DNA of 64,000 nucleotides from Chitinophagaceae bacterium (GTDB lineage: Bacteria; Bacteroidota; Bacteroidia; Chitinophagales; UBA10324), in contig JADJAG010000011.1 of the NCBI GenBank assembly GCA_016704325.1, positions 326,357 through 390,356 of the forward strand, read 5' to 3'. The position numbers were made by a program, and so were the translations under genes. Below, piece by piece: positions 28,987 to 36,821 of the stretch. The first letter of the stretch is position 1, and each line of letters opens with the position of its first letter. Under the pieces are notes generated by a model. The model did not search any database. It was not told the origin of the DNA and was given only the letters and a program-made list of their open reading frames with translations.

Positions 28987-29892
28987 TTATCTCTTAGTTT
29001 TCCTGAATTCAATTGGGGTCTGACCTGTATGCTTTTTATAGAATTTTCCAAAGTTGGCCGGGTCTGAGAAGTTTAACTGATAGGCAATTTCGGCAATGTC
29101 GAAATCAGTAAACTGAATTAATGATTTAGCCTCAGATAGCAATCGGTTGTTGATATAACTCAAAGCGTTTTTGCCGGATGCAGATTTAACTGACTGAGAC
29201 AGGTAATTGGGGGTTACGTGTAGCATAGCCGCATAATCCTCTATTGTTCTCTTTTCGATATAGAAGTTGTTTACTAACTGAATGAATTTCTGAAGCAGGA
29301 TTTGCTGTGCCGTAGTAAAGCCTTCTTCCCATTGCCTGAAGGCATTGGTGTACGCTTTCAATTGATACAGCAAGGCAAGAAATTTTATTGCAGCTATTCT
29401 GTTTTGATGGTCATTTATATTTTCATAAGCTGAAAACACTTCTTCAAAATGAGGAGCAAACTCATGAAACTTTACCTCATTAAGTTTAAAGAAGTTTGTG
29501 TACAGGATGTTAAAGAAAGGAAACTCCTTTTCTAAGTCGGGTTTAAAGAATGACAGGCATTCTTTTTTAAAGTAAATCAGATACCCATTTGCAGAATGAT
29601 CCCTGTAGAAACTATACAGCAGTCCGGGCGACTGAAAGACCAGGAACGAATTGAGCCTTGTAACATTCGTGTGGTCATATGTTATTTTCGTCTTTCCGGC
29701 ATTTGATACCAATGCAATAAAGTAAAAGTCCTTTCGGAACGGCGGTTTATAATTGCTGATCGAACCTTCATTTTCTTTTAACCTGAGACAAAAGAAATTC
29801 GGGTTTTTTGTTTCATAGTTAGAAGGGATTGATTTTAAAAAATCATTTATTTCTTTGTAGAAAGGGATGTTGGATGTATACTCAGTCATCAT
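28987..29892 (-). CDS. AraC-family transcriptional regulator
   Basis: 301 aa. The N-terminal ~190 residues are a cupin-like ligand-binding region (RKDFYFIALVSNAGKTKITYDHTNVTRLNSFLVFQSPG). The C-terminal ~100 residues contain the double HTH: KRTIEDYAAMLHVTPNYLSQSVKSASGKNALSYINNRLLSEAKSLI and FDIAEIAYQLNFSDPANFGKFYKKHTGQTPIEFRKTKR, with the family signature at the end. Likely target: the neighbouring reductase gene. Effector unknown. Confidence 0.9.
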   Translation of the reverse strand: MMTEYTSNIPFYKEINDFLKSIPSNYETKNPNFFCLRLKENEGSISNYKPPFRKDFYFIALVSNAGKTKITYDHTNVTRLNSFLVFQSPGLLYSFYRDHSANGYLIYFKKECLSFFKPDLEKEFPFFNILYTNFFKLNEVKFHEFAPHFEEVFSAYENINDHQNRIAAIKFLALLYQLKAYTNAFRQWEEGFTTAQQILLQKFIQLVNNFYIEKRTIEDYAAMLHVTPNYLSQSVKSASGKNALSYINNRLLSEAKSLIQFTDFDIAEIAYQLNFSDPANFGKFYKKHTGQTPIEFRKTKR

Positions 29893-30359
29893 CTGGTTTG
29901 CGGTTCATGCTCTATTTACGTTTAGTTTTTATGTTTAAGTGTTGTGAACAGTTACCTGCCAAAGTTGGAAATTTTTCTACCATTCAGGCAGTAATGCCGA
30001 TGCTGAAATTAGAAATTAAAATTGATGATTTGTACTGCGACTATAGCTAATAGTGTGGTGCCTTTTCCGTTATTTGTAATTCCGTCAAAGTTTTAAGTCT
30101 GATTCAAATGGGGTAGCGCCTAATGATTGGGGCTTAGCATTGCCAGCGATGTATTTAGCCTGCAGGCTTGTGTAACTGATGTGATAGCAGAAGTAAGGAT
30201 TGATGAATAGTACTTAAACCGGAGTACCTTCTCCTGCCCGAACAAAAACCTAATAATACCGCATTGATTAAACCACAAGTACGGCCCGCTTCCGTACTTT
30301 AGAACTTCCTGTTAAGCGTTTGCCCTTAAATGTCGACAAGTTCTCCGTTAAGGTAGTAA
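29893..30359. other. 470-bp intergenic stretch
   Basis: A plus-strand frame at 29829-30050 overlaps the AraC-type gene and has no domain. Nothing else was recognised. Confidence 0.3.
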
Positions 30360-30797
30360 CTATTGTTGGGCATTTTTAATGTAATTGGGTGATTCACATT
30401 CCTGCCAGTACTCTACAATCTTTACGATAGTTACTTTTAGTTTATTATAATTGCCTGGCTTGACAAAAAAGCCTTGAATAGACCTTGAATAAGCGTCTAT
30501 CACATGCTGCTGTTCGGCACTTGTAGAAAAGAAAAGATAAGGAATGGATTTTAATCTCAAATCTTCGTTGTTGTGAATTTTTTCCCGCAGTTCCATTCCG
30601 TTTAGCTTAGGCATGTTGATATCAGAGAGGACCAGAAACGGTTCAATATCTGTGTCAGTCAAATATTCCAAAGCCTGTACACTGTCGCCAAAGAAGATAA
30701 TCTTATTAGCATAATTGAGTTCTTTGAAGATCTCTGTCAAAATATGTTGGTCATCTACATCGTCTTCAATTATGACAATGGGCCCGGTTTTATTCAT
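30360..30797 (-). CDS. Single-domain response regulator (CheY/Rcp1-like)
   Basis: 145 aa, a receiver domain only. Acidic residues E11/D12/D13, phospho-acceptor D59 (LVLSDINMPKLNGMEL), the switch Ser/Thr in FFSTSAEQ, and the conserved Lys in FFVKPGN are present. The long beta4-alpha4 region and the INMPKLNG motif resemble Rcp1-like regulators that relay phosphate from hybrid kinases. No kinase gene is adjacent. Confidence 0.9.
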   Translation of the reverse strand: MNKTGPIVIIEDDVDDQHILTEIFKELNYANKIIFFGDSVQALEYLTDTDIEPFLVLSDINMPKLNGMELREKIHNNEDLRLKSIPYLFFSTSAEQQHVIDAYSRSIQGFFVKPGNYNKLKVTIVKIVEYWQECESPNYIKNAQQ

Positions 30798-30882
30798 GTG
30801 TAGCTTTTAAGTTTAGCAATTGCAAGTTATACATGTTTCCTAAGTAATGGGGCTTTTTTAAAGTGTTATAGCCGGTGCTTCT

Positions 30883-31074
30883 TTATTTCATCAAAGTGGA
30901 TGAGTTAATTTTAAGTATCCTCCCGGTTCCTGCTGAGTAATTTTTATTAATGTCGCAAAACTGAATCTTTGATGAATTGTTTTCATTTCCTGAAATATAG
31001 GATTTGTTCGTTTCGCGTTTTTCTGCTGGTTCTTTTTGTGTCATACCATGTTTTATTCTGGCTGCTCCTAGCAA
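30883..31074 (-). pseudogene. Degenerate XRE-type antitoxin/regulator remnant
   Basis: 63 codons resembling the second half of an XRE HTH: ARIKHGMTQKEPAEKRETNKSYISGNENNSSKIQF. The usual pattern would be T-Q-x-E-L-A-x-K...N-K-S-Y-I-S-R-I-E-N. The helix-breaking changes (EPAEKRET, ISGNEN) and the garbled tail indicate decay. No toxin is adjacent. It lies at the distal edge of the cassette array. Confidence 0.5.
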
Positions 31075-31116
31075 GTCCCAAAGTCTGAACGATTCAAATT
31101 ATTGTCCCCTGTAATC

Positions 31117-31182
31117 GGTAAATAGCAATGTGTCAATTTAGGTAAACAGGAATGTACTGTTTTCGGTAAATAAGGATGCACC
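31117..31182. repeat. Three 24-bp-spaced repeats, IS21-like end remnant
   Basis: GGTAAATAGCAATGTGTC at 31117, GGTAAACAGGAATGTAC at 31141 and GGTAAATAAGGATGCACC at 31165, an exact 24-bp period. Multiple spaced copies of a short transposase-binding site are typical of IS21-family ends. No transposase genes are present, so this is a remnant or solo end. Confidence 0.5.
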
Positions 31183-31199
31183 CCTTCCATCATTAATTT

Positions 31200-31345
31200 T
31201 CACCATCCTGAATCTTCGGGATGCATGCATAAAACCAATGTTTGATTAAGCTCCGCAACCTGGCGGACAACAGCACACTGTAGCGTCACATTTGCCAAAC
31301 CCGTGTGTATGCTGTGTTTCCTTTTGTCGTGTTATCCGTCATTCG
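31200..31345 (-). other. Possible decayed attC at the distal end of the array
   Basis: On the minus strand, GGATAACACG near 31345, CACACGGGTTTGGC, and the word AATCAAACATT-GGTTT resemble parts of the 132-bp attC sites (TAAC, GCGGGTTT, AATCAAACATTTG). The second core site is not recognisable. Distal to this I see no further attC. Confidence 0.35.
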
Positions 31346-31349
31346 CTTC

Positions 31350-31715
31350 TTAAGCTGTTCTTAGAATTTTTTCCATCTTTTTTCCTTTTGCTAATTCGTC
31401 CACCAATTTGTCAAGATACCTCACTTTTTTTGTTATCGGATTATCAATTTCTTCAATCCGGTAACCACAAATTACTCCCGTTATCAGTTTGGCATTTGGG
31501 TTCAATTTTGCTTTCTTGAAAAACGTCGCAAATGTTGCTTTTTCATCAATCAGTTCTCTTGTTTTCTTCTCGTCAAAACCTGTTAGCCATTCTATCACTT
31601 GATGTAATTCTTCTTTTGTTCTGCCTTTACGCTCCACTTTTGCAACGTAGTGCGGATAGACAGATGCAAAAGTCATTTTTGCTATTCTTTCATTATGTTC
31701 AGGTGTTATCACCAT
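31350..31715 (-). CDS. DUF2200 family protein
   Basis: 121 aa. Matches the DUF2200 pattern across its length: ERIAKMTFASVYPHYVAKVERKGRTKEELHQVIEWLTGF, FFKKAKLNPNAKLITGVICGYRIEEIDNPITKKVRYLDKLVDELAKGKKMEKIL. The family is small, soluble and uncharacterised. It is a cassette gene: co-directional with the array, and 48 bp downstream of a broken DUF1801 gene. Confidence 0.88.
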   Translation of the reverse strand: MVITPEHNERIAKMTFASVYPHYVAKVERKGRTKEELHQVIEWLTGFDEKKTRELIDEKATFATFFKKAKLNPNAKLITGVICGYRIEEIDNPITKKVRYLDKLVDELAKGKKMEKILRTA

Positions 31716-31763
31716 ATTTTACCTGTATTGTTTTATGTTTCCTTTTAGGCCTTGTCAAATTAG

Positions 31764-32094
31764 TTAAAATTTCGATTTTAGTCTTATGATGTTTTTAATC
31801 AATTCAATCGGCAAAGGTCTGTCAAGCATAAAATGCAAACTGTCTTTAGTCTTTTTAGCTCTGAATTCAGAAACTTTATCTTCTATTTCTGTGAAGGGGA
31901 AACAGGATAAAAAACCAATGTGTTTTTATAAACCGCAAAGTAGAGATGATACCTGCCTACTTTAAAAGCCGGCATTTTATATCGAATACTTTCTTCTGTG
32001 TCAGGCAACACTTCAAAAAAGCTTGTCGAAGCTCATTTAGTTTTTCTTGAATGCCTGGTTCAAACTGCTGTATGTATTTTTCTACATCTGTCAT
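31764..32094 (-). pseudogene. DUF1801 gene broken by two frameshifts
   Basis: From the ATG at 32094 the frame reads MTDVEKYIQQFEPGIQEKLNELRQAF, then shifts in a T-run. A second frame gives EVLPDTEESIRYKMPAFKVGRYHLYFAVYKNTLVFYPVSPSQ, and a third gives TEIEDKVSEFRAKKTKDSLHFML...IKNIIRLKSKF* to 31764. Together these make a full DUF1801 protein of ~110 aa. Two single-base indels mean it is not translated as one product (or the sequence has errors). Confidence 0.8.
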
Positions 32095-32130
32095 TGTTAA
32101 TGGTGTTATTGATTAATATAACGTATCACT

Positions 32131-32263
32131 ATTGTCCGACTAATGTGGGCTAAAGCCCACCTGGAACGGGTTTCATCCTATAGCCCCACGGTGAAGCGTG
32201 GGGTTATAGGATGCGCGCCAGTATTGAGTTTCAGCTTAAACCCAAATATTATAGTCGGACAAT
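32131..32263 (+). mobile_element. MITE-like element with ATTGTCCGACTA terminal inverted repeats, copy A
   Basis: 133 bp. Left end ATTGTCCGACTAAT, right end ATAGTCGGACAAT. It has internal hairpins GTGGGCTAAAGCCCAC and CCCCACGGTGAAGCGTGGGG. An inverted copy lies at 61571-61698. ATAACGTAT occurs on both sides, four bases out from each end, consistent with a target duplication. It sits against the decayed attC at 32274-32402. No transposase is encoded. Confidence 0.8.
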
Positions 32264-32273
32264 CATGATAACG

Positions 32274-32402
32274 TATAATTTTTTGCGGTGTAAGTAAGTT
32301 GGTGATTTCGTAGCAAAAACTGTCTGACAACATTGATGCACCACGACAGTCACCAAGCTTCAGTTATCCACTGAATCGCCCATTTTTGCAGGTGCTCTTA
32401 CT
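32274..32402 (-). other. Decayed attC site (DUF1801/DHFR cassette)
   Basis: Read on the minus strand, it keeps GCAGGTGCT-like ends, GGGCGATTCAGTGG, CAGACAGTTTT, GAAATCACCAACTTACTTACACCGC and a TATAA core. This parallels the 132-bp sites, but both core trinucleotides are altered (AAC to AAT; GTTAGGC to CTTACTG on the plus strand). It follows the DUF1801 gene by 65 bp. Confidence 0.6.
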
Positions 32403-32466
32403 GGCTTGCTGTGTTCGTTTAGCTTCATTACCTGCTGTTGTCATGCATTTATTCAATAGTTACCGA

Positions 32467-32892
32467 TTATGTTGTTTGTTCAACACCATCGCGTATTGCA
32501 GCTTCAAGTATATCAATATCTATATCCTTAAGCGTTTTGAACTTAATGCAATACCCGGTTATACTTGCCTTGCCTAATCTCTTACCATATGTTTGTTGTA
32601 AGTAGGTCTTGTCCTTGATACCCATGATATAAACAGAGATTCCGGTTGTGTTTGGACTGATACCAATTTGATAAAACGCTTTGGTCTTTCCATCAGCATA
32701 TTCTATAGTCTGAAGTCCATACCCTATATTAGGATTAGTGACCGTTTTACCTTTATCGTCCTTGCCGTCTAAGAACCATAATTTGCATTTCGGCAATGCT
32801 TTAAGAATGCGATTGTGCAAAGTTTCCATCGCGGCACGTTTAGCTTCAGGCTGAGTATCCAAACACGTTTTGATCTGTTCTTGTATATTCAT
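32467..32892 (-). CDS. DUF1801 family protein (cassette copy)
   Basis: 141 aa. Recognisable DUF1801 strands: AAMETLHNRILKALPKCKLWFLDGKDDKGKTVTNPNIGYG, YADGKTKAFYQIGISPNTTGISVYIMGI, KRLGKASITGYCIKFKTLKDIDIDILEAAI. The family is uncharacterised. It lies 60 bp downstream of the DHFR-like gene and just before a decayed attC, so both genes probably entered as one two-gene cassette. Confidence 0.85.
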   Translation of the reverse strand: MNIQEQIKTCLDTQPEAKRAAMETLHNRILKALPKCKLWFLDGKDDKGKTVTNPNIGYGLQTIEYADGKTKAFYQIGISPNTTGISVYIMGIKDKTYLQQTYGKRLGKASITGYCIKFKTLKDIDIDILEAAIRDGVEQTT

Positions 32893-32952
32893 CTATTGTC
32901 TTTGTCTTGATTGATGTGTCATTCTGCAACGACCTCTGAAAGCGATTACTTA

Positions 32953-33546
32953 TTATGGTTTTTCTACTATGTAATTCAGTTCAGTTACGCCGCAGGTAAA
33001 TTGTTTAGTATTCAGAAGTTGTAGTTTTATTTTTTCTTTGATGTCTGCAAATAATGGAATGCCCCGACCAAGAATTATTGGATTAACAAATAGCCAGTAG
33101 CCGTCAATCAAGTTTTGTTGAATAAGTGAATGGGTTGCTGTCGGGCTGCCAAAAAGCAAGATGTCTTTACTCCCGTGCCCACGGGTTGCGGCACCGGATT
33201 GCTTTATTTCATTAATACGCTCATCAAGGTGGTCGCTGATAATTGTTGTGTTAGTCAACCCCGCATCTTTCATTGTCTTTGATAAAACAACTTTGTGGAC
33301 TTTGCTATACCATTTTGAATGCTCTATATCGTGCCTGCTCGCTGTCGGCTTGTCTGCTGCAGTAGGCCAGTAATTTTCCATCATCTCATAAGTTACCCGG
33401 CCATACAATGCGGTGTCGCCTTCACTTATCCGCTTACCGACGTAATCAAAAATTTCTTCATCCGCTTTAATCCAGTCCATTTCGCCGTTCGGGCCGGCTA
33501 CAAAACCGTCAAGCGATAGGTGCATAAATGAAACTATTTTTCTCAT
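32953..33546 (-). CDS. Dihydrofolate-reductase family (RibD C-terminal-like) protein
   Basis: 197 aa. DHFR/RibD-C fold signatures: MRKIVSFMHLSLDGFVAGPNGEMDWI, GDTALYGRVTYEMMENYWP, KVVLSKTMKDAGLTNTTII, KDILLFGSPTATHSLIQQNLIDGYWLFVNPIILGRGIPLF. Such proteins are NADPH-dependent reductases of unknown substrate and frequent in Bacteroidota mobile DNA. A frameshifted homologue sits in another cassette (38466-38976). Start codon ATG, 66 bp after the core site of the upstream attC. Confidence 0.9.
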   Translation of the reverse strand: MRKIVSFMHLSLDGFVAGPNGEMDWIKADEEIFDYVGKRISEGDTALYGRVTYEMMENYWPTAADKPTASRHDIEHSKWYSKVHKVVLSKTMKDAGLTNTTIISDHLDERINEIKQSGAATRGHGSKDILLFGSPTATHSLIQQNLIDGYWLFVNPIILGRGIPLFADIKEKIKLQLLNTKQFTCGVTELNYIVEKP

Positions 33547-33611
33547 TGGATTATATATTTTATTGTAGTTTATGGTTTGTTACTGTTTTTTTCATGATTG
33601 CTACCTTTTGG

Positions 33612-33714
33612 TTATAACCAGTGGCAGTTGTTTAATTCGCTACTGTCCACCATGACTAAACGTAATCGCGAAGATAAAAATTTGTACTTATTCATCACCA
33701 GCCATTGGTTATAG
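33612..33714 (-). other. Short attC-like site
   Basis: 103 bp with cores CTATAACC (33714 end) and GGTTATAA (33612 end), flanked by complementary arms AACCAATGGC / GCCACTGGTT. It has a different sequence class from the 132-bp sites. It lies between the hydrolase gene and the DHFR-like gene, where an attC is expected. Confidence 0.5.
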
Positions 33715-33794
33715 TTTTTGTTAGTTGGTGTTGTGAATATATATTCATTCATTATTATGAAATTCCATTGTATGAATACTTTAAGTAAACATCA

Positions 33795-34856
33795 TTATTC
33801 TACTATACTATTCTTAAGCATCCAATCCTTGATTTTATCTGAGTATTCTATTGATACAATCTCTTGTGAAGGATTATTGTCTTCATTCAAAATCATCATA
33901 TGTCCTACATTCGTAACATTGTAAATTTCATATTTACTATTAGATGATTTTTTGAGAGAATTTTTCCACACTGTTATGCTTTCTTGAATTGGTACCCATC
34001 GGTCACTTTCACCATAGAGGAGTAATAAGGGAATATTTACCATTTCAAAATATACTATTGGATCGAAGTCTAATTCATGAATCCATTTTGTTAATCTTGG
34101 GTCATCGGGTAGGCTTCCGTCTCTATGAATTGGTAAATATATTTGAGCTAGCCATGGTTCATGCTTAAATTTGTCAATTTCATTTTGTGTATCTTCTTTT
34201 TCTCTTTTACCCCTGTAGTAGTCGTCTGTTATTTTTCTTAGAAATACTGCATTTTCAATAACATCATTTGGATAGCCCTGCATTCTAAGTGTTGTTACTG
34301 CACTGTACTCCATTTGTTTTGATGGAGTAACTCCACAACTTGAAACTAAAATCATAAAAGAAATCTTTGTTGGTTCTAATTTGTATGCTATAGGTGCAAT
34401 CCATCCACCTTGGCTTATACCGTAAAGACCAATTTTATCTTTATGTACATCTCGTCTTTCCCTAAGTGCATTTATTGCACTAATCGCATCTTTTGCCAGG
34501 TCTTCCAGGCTTGCCGAGTTAAAATCTCCTTCAGACTCGCCTGAACCCCTTCTATCGAAGGAGAATACTCCAATATTAATACTCGTTAATGTCTCTTTTA
34601 AATTATTGTAAAGGAGGTAGTCATGATTACCATTGTTTGCGGAATGAAGAATAACAAGAACAGGAAATTTCTCTACATTTTTTGGCTTGGCAAGATAGCC
34701 AACAAGCGTGTCAGTCATTGAAATAAATTCAATTCGTTCTTCCTTCTCATATTGTTCTGAACTGAGAAAATTAGATTCATCTTTACCATAAACTTGCAGA
34801 CAAAATGTAAGTATGCTTACAATAATCAAATGTCCCATAAAATGCTTTTTTCTCAT
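33795..34856 (-). CDS. Secreted alpha/beta hydrolase
   Basis: 353 aa with a signal peptide (HFMGHLIIVSILTFCLQVYG). Alpha/beta-hydrolase motifs: LVGYLAKPKNVEKFPVLVILHSANNGNHDYLLYNNL (oxyanion region), FSFDRRGSGESEG, nucleophile elbow GISQGG, the acid region LLLYGESDRWVPI, and the His region YNVTNVGHMMIL. Likely a serine esterase or peptidase in the periplasm. It is the only gene in its cassette. Confidence 0.87.
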   Translation of the reverse strand: MRKKHFMGHLIIVSILTFCLQVYGKDESNFLSSEQYEKEERIEFISMTDTLVGYLAKPKNVEKFPVLVILHSANNGNHDYLLYNNLKETLTSINIGVFSFDRRGSGESEGDFNSASLEDLAKDAISAINALRERRDVHKDKIGLYGISQGGWIAPIAYKLEPTKISFMILVSSCGVTPSKQMEYSAVTTLRMQGYPNDVIENAVFLRKITDDYYRGKREKEDTQNEIDKFKHEPWLAQIYLPIHRDGSLPDDPRLTKWIHELDFDPIVYFEMVNIPLLLLYGESDRWVPIQESITVWKNSLKKSSNSKYEIYNVTNVGHMMILNEDNNPSQEIVSIEYSDKIKDWMLKNSIVE

Positions 34857-34894
34857 TTTAGATTAATAGAGCATTCTTGATGTGTCGTCTTTTA

Positions 34895-35033
34895 AGCTTG
34901 CAGGTAGCGGGTTGCAGTTACAAGGCGTTGGCGATTAAAAAGATCATAACTGTCAGATCACTACAAATGTACGTGCGAGGCACAATATTCAATTAGCTCA
35001 GGAAGCACCAATTTCTCAAACCCGCTGTTTTTG
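34895..35033 (-). other. Decayed attC site (HigBA cassette)
   Basis: On the minus strand, AACAGCGGGTTTGAGAAATTGG is followed by CTGACAGTTATGATC, AATCGCCAACGCCTTG and AACCCGCTACC, paralleling the 132-bp sites. The core at the hydrolase side has lost GTTRRRY. Another ~220 bp of non-coding sequence separates it from the HigA stop. Confidence 0.55.
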
Positions 35034-35254
35034 CCGTGCTTTCTGTCTGGTGGTTGCTTTAAGTCCAATGCCAGCAGTGAAAGTGTTCATGGAAGTTAAT
35101 TTATTTTAGAACTGTTTGTTCAAATGGTGATATTCAATCTTTGACAGATAAGGAAAGTAAGGCAAAGTCTCAATGAGTTCCTTTGTCTTAGCCACTTCAA
35201 CGTTTTGAAATCACCGCACCATTAAAGAATCATTTTGTTGGCGGTTCGTGCCGA

Positions 35255-35620
35255 TTAGTAAGCCTGAATTAACACGTCAGTCGGAATATTCAGTTTGTCG
35301 TGTAGCTGTCTGATCATGTCCAAAGATAGTTTTCGCTTTCTGCTTAATATCTCACTTGCTCTACTCTTAAGTCCAACGACTTTCGCTAAATCTGTCTGCG
35401 TATAACCAAGTTGTTCCATTCTGAATTTTATTGCTTCAATTGGGTCAGGTAGGCCAATTGGGAAATGTTCATTTTCGTATTGGTCAATGAGTATCCCCAA
35501 TATCTCTAGTTCGTCTCCTTCCTCAGTCCCCTTTTTAGCGTCAAAAATTAATTCAAGTCTGTCCAATGCTTTTTGGTAGTCCTTCTTAGTCTTTATCGGT
35601 TTTAAGTTCATAGTCGTCAA
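35255..35620 (-). CDS. higA: HigA-type antitoxin (XRE)
   Basis: 121 aa. N-terminal helical region (PIKTKKDYQKALDRLELIFDAKKGTEEGDELEILGILIDQYE) typical of HigA-type antitoxins, then an XRE HTH (EAIKFRMEQLGYTQTDLAKVVGLKSRASEILSRKRKLSLDMIRQLHDKLNIPTDVLIQAY). It neutralises the upstream toxin and probably represses the operon. The gene overlaps higB by four bases; toxin-first order is typical of hig loci. Confidence 0.92.
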   Translation of the reverse strand: MTTMNLKPIKTKKDYQKALDRLELIFDAKKGTEEGDELEILGILIDQYENEHFPIGLPDPIEAIKFRMEQLGYTQTDLAKVVGLKSRASEILSRKRKLSLDMIRQLHDKLNIPTDVLIQAY

Positions 35621-35910
35621 ATTTTATTTGCGTCAATCCTGTCGTATTCTTTATGAGTCCCAACAAATCGTACCCACATCATTCGATATTGGAAATTAAT
35701 CTTAAAGATTAGTCGATAGTTGTTCCCATTTATGTTGAAGACAACGCTATTGTCCCCAAGAATACTTGCTGTCGGATACTCCTTTTTGATTTCATTGGTA
35801 TTTTTCCACTCACTCTTTTCAGCTTCCCGATACCAGGATTTAAGTTGTTGTTCGCAGTCAGCATGTTTAGTCCAAAATTCCCGGAGTACCTTTTTAGCAA
35901 TTACTCTCAA
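35617..35910 (-). CDS. higB: HigB-type mRNA interferase toxin
   Basis: 97 aa RelE/HigB-fold toxin: RVIAKKVLREFWTKHADCEQQLKSWYREAEKSEWKNTNEIKKEYPTASIL...NNYRLIFKINFQYRMMWVRFVGTHKEYDRIDANKI. The FVGTHKEYDRI C-terminal strand is characteristic. It should cleave mRNA on the ribosome until bound by HigA. The start is TTG (MRVIAKK-). The addiction module is typical of stabilising cassettes in large arrays. Confidence 0.92.
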   Translation of the reverse strand: MRVIAKKVLREFWTKHADCEQQLKSWYREAEKSEWKNTNEIKKEYPTASILGDNSVVFNINGNNYRLIFKINFQYRMMWVRFVGTHKEYDRIDANKI

Positions 35911-35925
35911 GTATTAATCTTTTGT

Positions 35926-35956
35926 CAAAGGTAAGCTAAAGTTCCCGTATTGGGAA
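35926..35956 (-). promoter_or_regulatory. Putative higBA promoter and operator
   Basis: On the minus strand TACCTTTG (35933-35926) matches the Bacteroidota -7 consensus TAnnTTTG, 16 bp before the TTG start. Directly upstream is a palindrome TTCCC-GTATT-GGGAA (35942-35956), well placed for HigA binding. Position and symmetry are seen; function is inferred. Confidence 0.45.
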
Positions 35957-36006
35957 ATTTTACTTGAATATTTTGTCTTGATTCCTGGGGCGTCCCCAGG
36001 CATGAC

Positions 36007-36138
36007 CGCCAACGTTTTGCGGGTTTAAGAAGTTGGCGATTTCGGAGCACTAAACTGTCTGTTACCACAAATGTTCCATTGGAAAACTGAACTTCCTGTA
36101 ACCACTGAACCGCCAATTTCTTAAACCCGCTGTTATGC
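36007..36138 (-). other. attC recombination site (132 bp)
   Basis: Minus-strand reading: GCATAAC (36138-36132), arm AGCGGGTTTAAGAAATTGGC, a variable centre containing ACAGACAGTTTAGTGCTCC, arm CGCCAACTTCTTAAACCCGC, then GTTGGCG (36013-36007). The arms are complementary over ~20 bp, giving the folded single-strand substrate expected of an integron attC. It follows the stop of the outer-membrane gene by 7 bp. Confidence 0.88.
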
Positions 36139-36145
36139 GTTGTCA

Positions 36146-36820
36146 TCATTTTATTTTCAGGTTATAACCAAGTGTCGCATAGTATGGAATTAAAACATTT
36201 ACAGACGAAGTAATTGTTTTGAAATAGCCAATTCTAAAAATCAAATCACTTTGTTTAAAAGAGTAGCCTCCTTGAACCCCAAAATTAATAATGCCTGCCG
36301 ATAGTGGCTTATACCATCCGTCTTCTACTTCGGCATAAATAAACTGCTTGTATGTTTCAGTGTGTTTGAAATGAGTTGATAACCCTAACTCTAAACCGAT
36401 TTCTGTAGCAACAAACCATTTTAATTTGTATAAGCCATTCAGTGTTTTAATGTCCAAACCAACCTGATTTAATGTAACCAATTCTGATGCATATCGCTTA
36501 TACAAAGCATTTAGTGTCAATATAGAATGGAAACCTTTGTTGCTATACATTTCTCCGCCCAAACCCAGATTGTATTTGAAGTCATCAGCAACATTATTAC
36601 CAAACGGAATAGATAAACCTGTTTGTATGAAAACGGGGATTTTGAATGGCAGTTTATAACTGTAATTCACTCCTGCAAAAGCGGTATACTCCCATCCTGA
36701 ATTTGCACCTAGAATATGTTTTGTAGAGTCGGTTATACGCTCCCAATTATACGTTTGTCCAATTGCAAAATGTGAAGAGAATACAGCCAGTATTATGTTC
36801 AGATAAAATCTATTCATCAT
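36146..36820 (-). CDS. Predicted outer-membrane beta-barrel protein
   Basis: 224 aa with a signal peptide (MMNRFYLNIILAVFSSHFAIGQ). The remainder is alternating hydrophobic/aromatic beta strands (YTAFAGVNYSYKL, PVFIQTGLSIPFG, LGLGGEMYSN, FHSILTLNALYKRYASE, IINFGVQGGYSFKQSDLIFRIGYFKTI), ending in YATLGYNLKIK as expected of a small barrel. No family was recognised. It lies one base after the hydrolase lipoprotein, so the two are co-transcribed within one cassette. Confidence 0.7.
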   Translation of the reverse strand: MMNRFYLNIILAVFSSHFAIGQTYNWERITDSTKHILGANSGWEYTAFAGVNYSYKLPFKIPVFIQTGLSIPFGNNVADDFKYNLGLGGEMYSNKGFHSILTLNALYKRYASELVTLNQVGLDIKTLNGLYKLKWFVATEIGLELGLSTHFKHTETYKQFIYAEVEDGWYKPLSAGIINFGVQGGYSFKQSDLIFRIGYFKTITSSVNVLIPYYATLGYNLKIK

Positions 36821-36821
36821 T

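Noticed and set aside
31117..31182. 24-bp periodic repeats as a CRISPR array
   Set aside because: Only three units with ~18 conserved bases and no real spacers; better explained as IS-end repeats.
35925..36149. Minus-strand 74-aa frame
   Set aside because: It is a translation through the 132-bp attC site and the higBA upstream region; the same holds for short frames over other attC sites.
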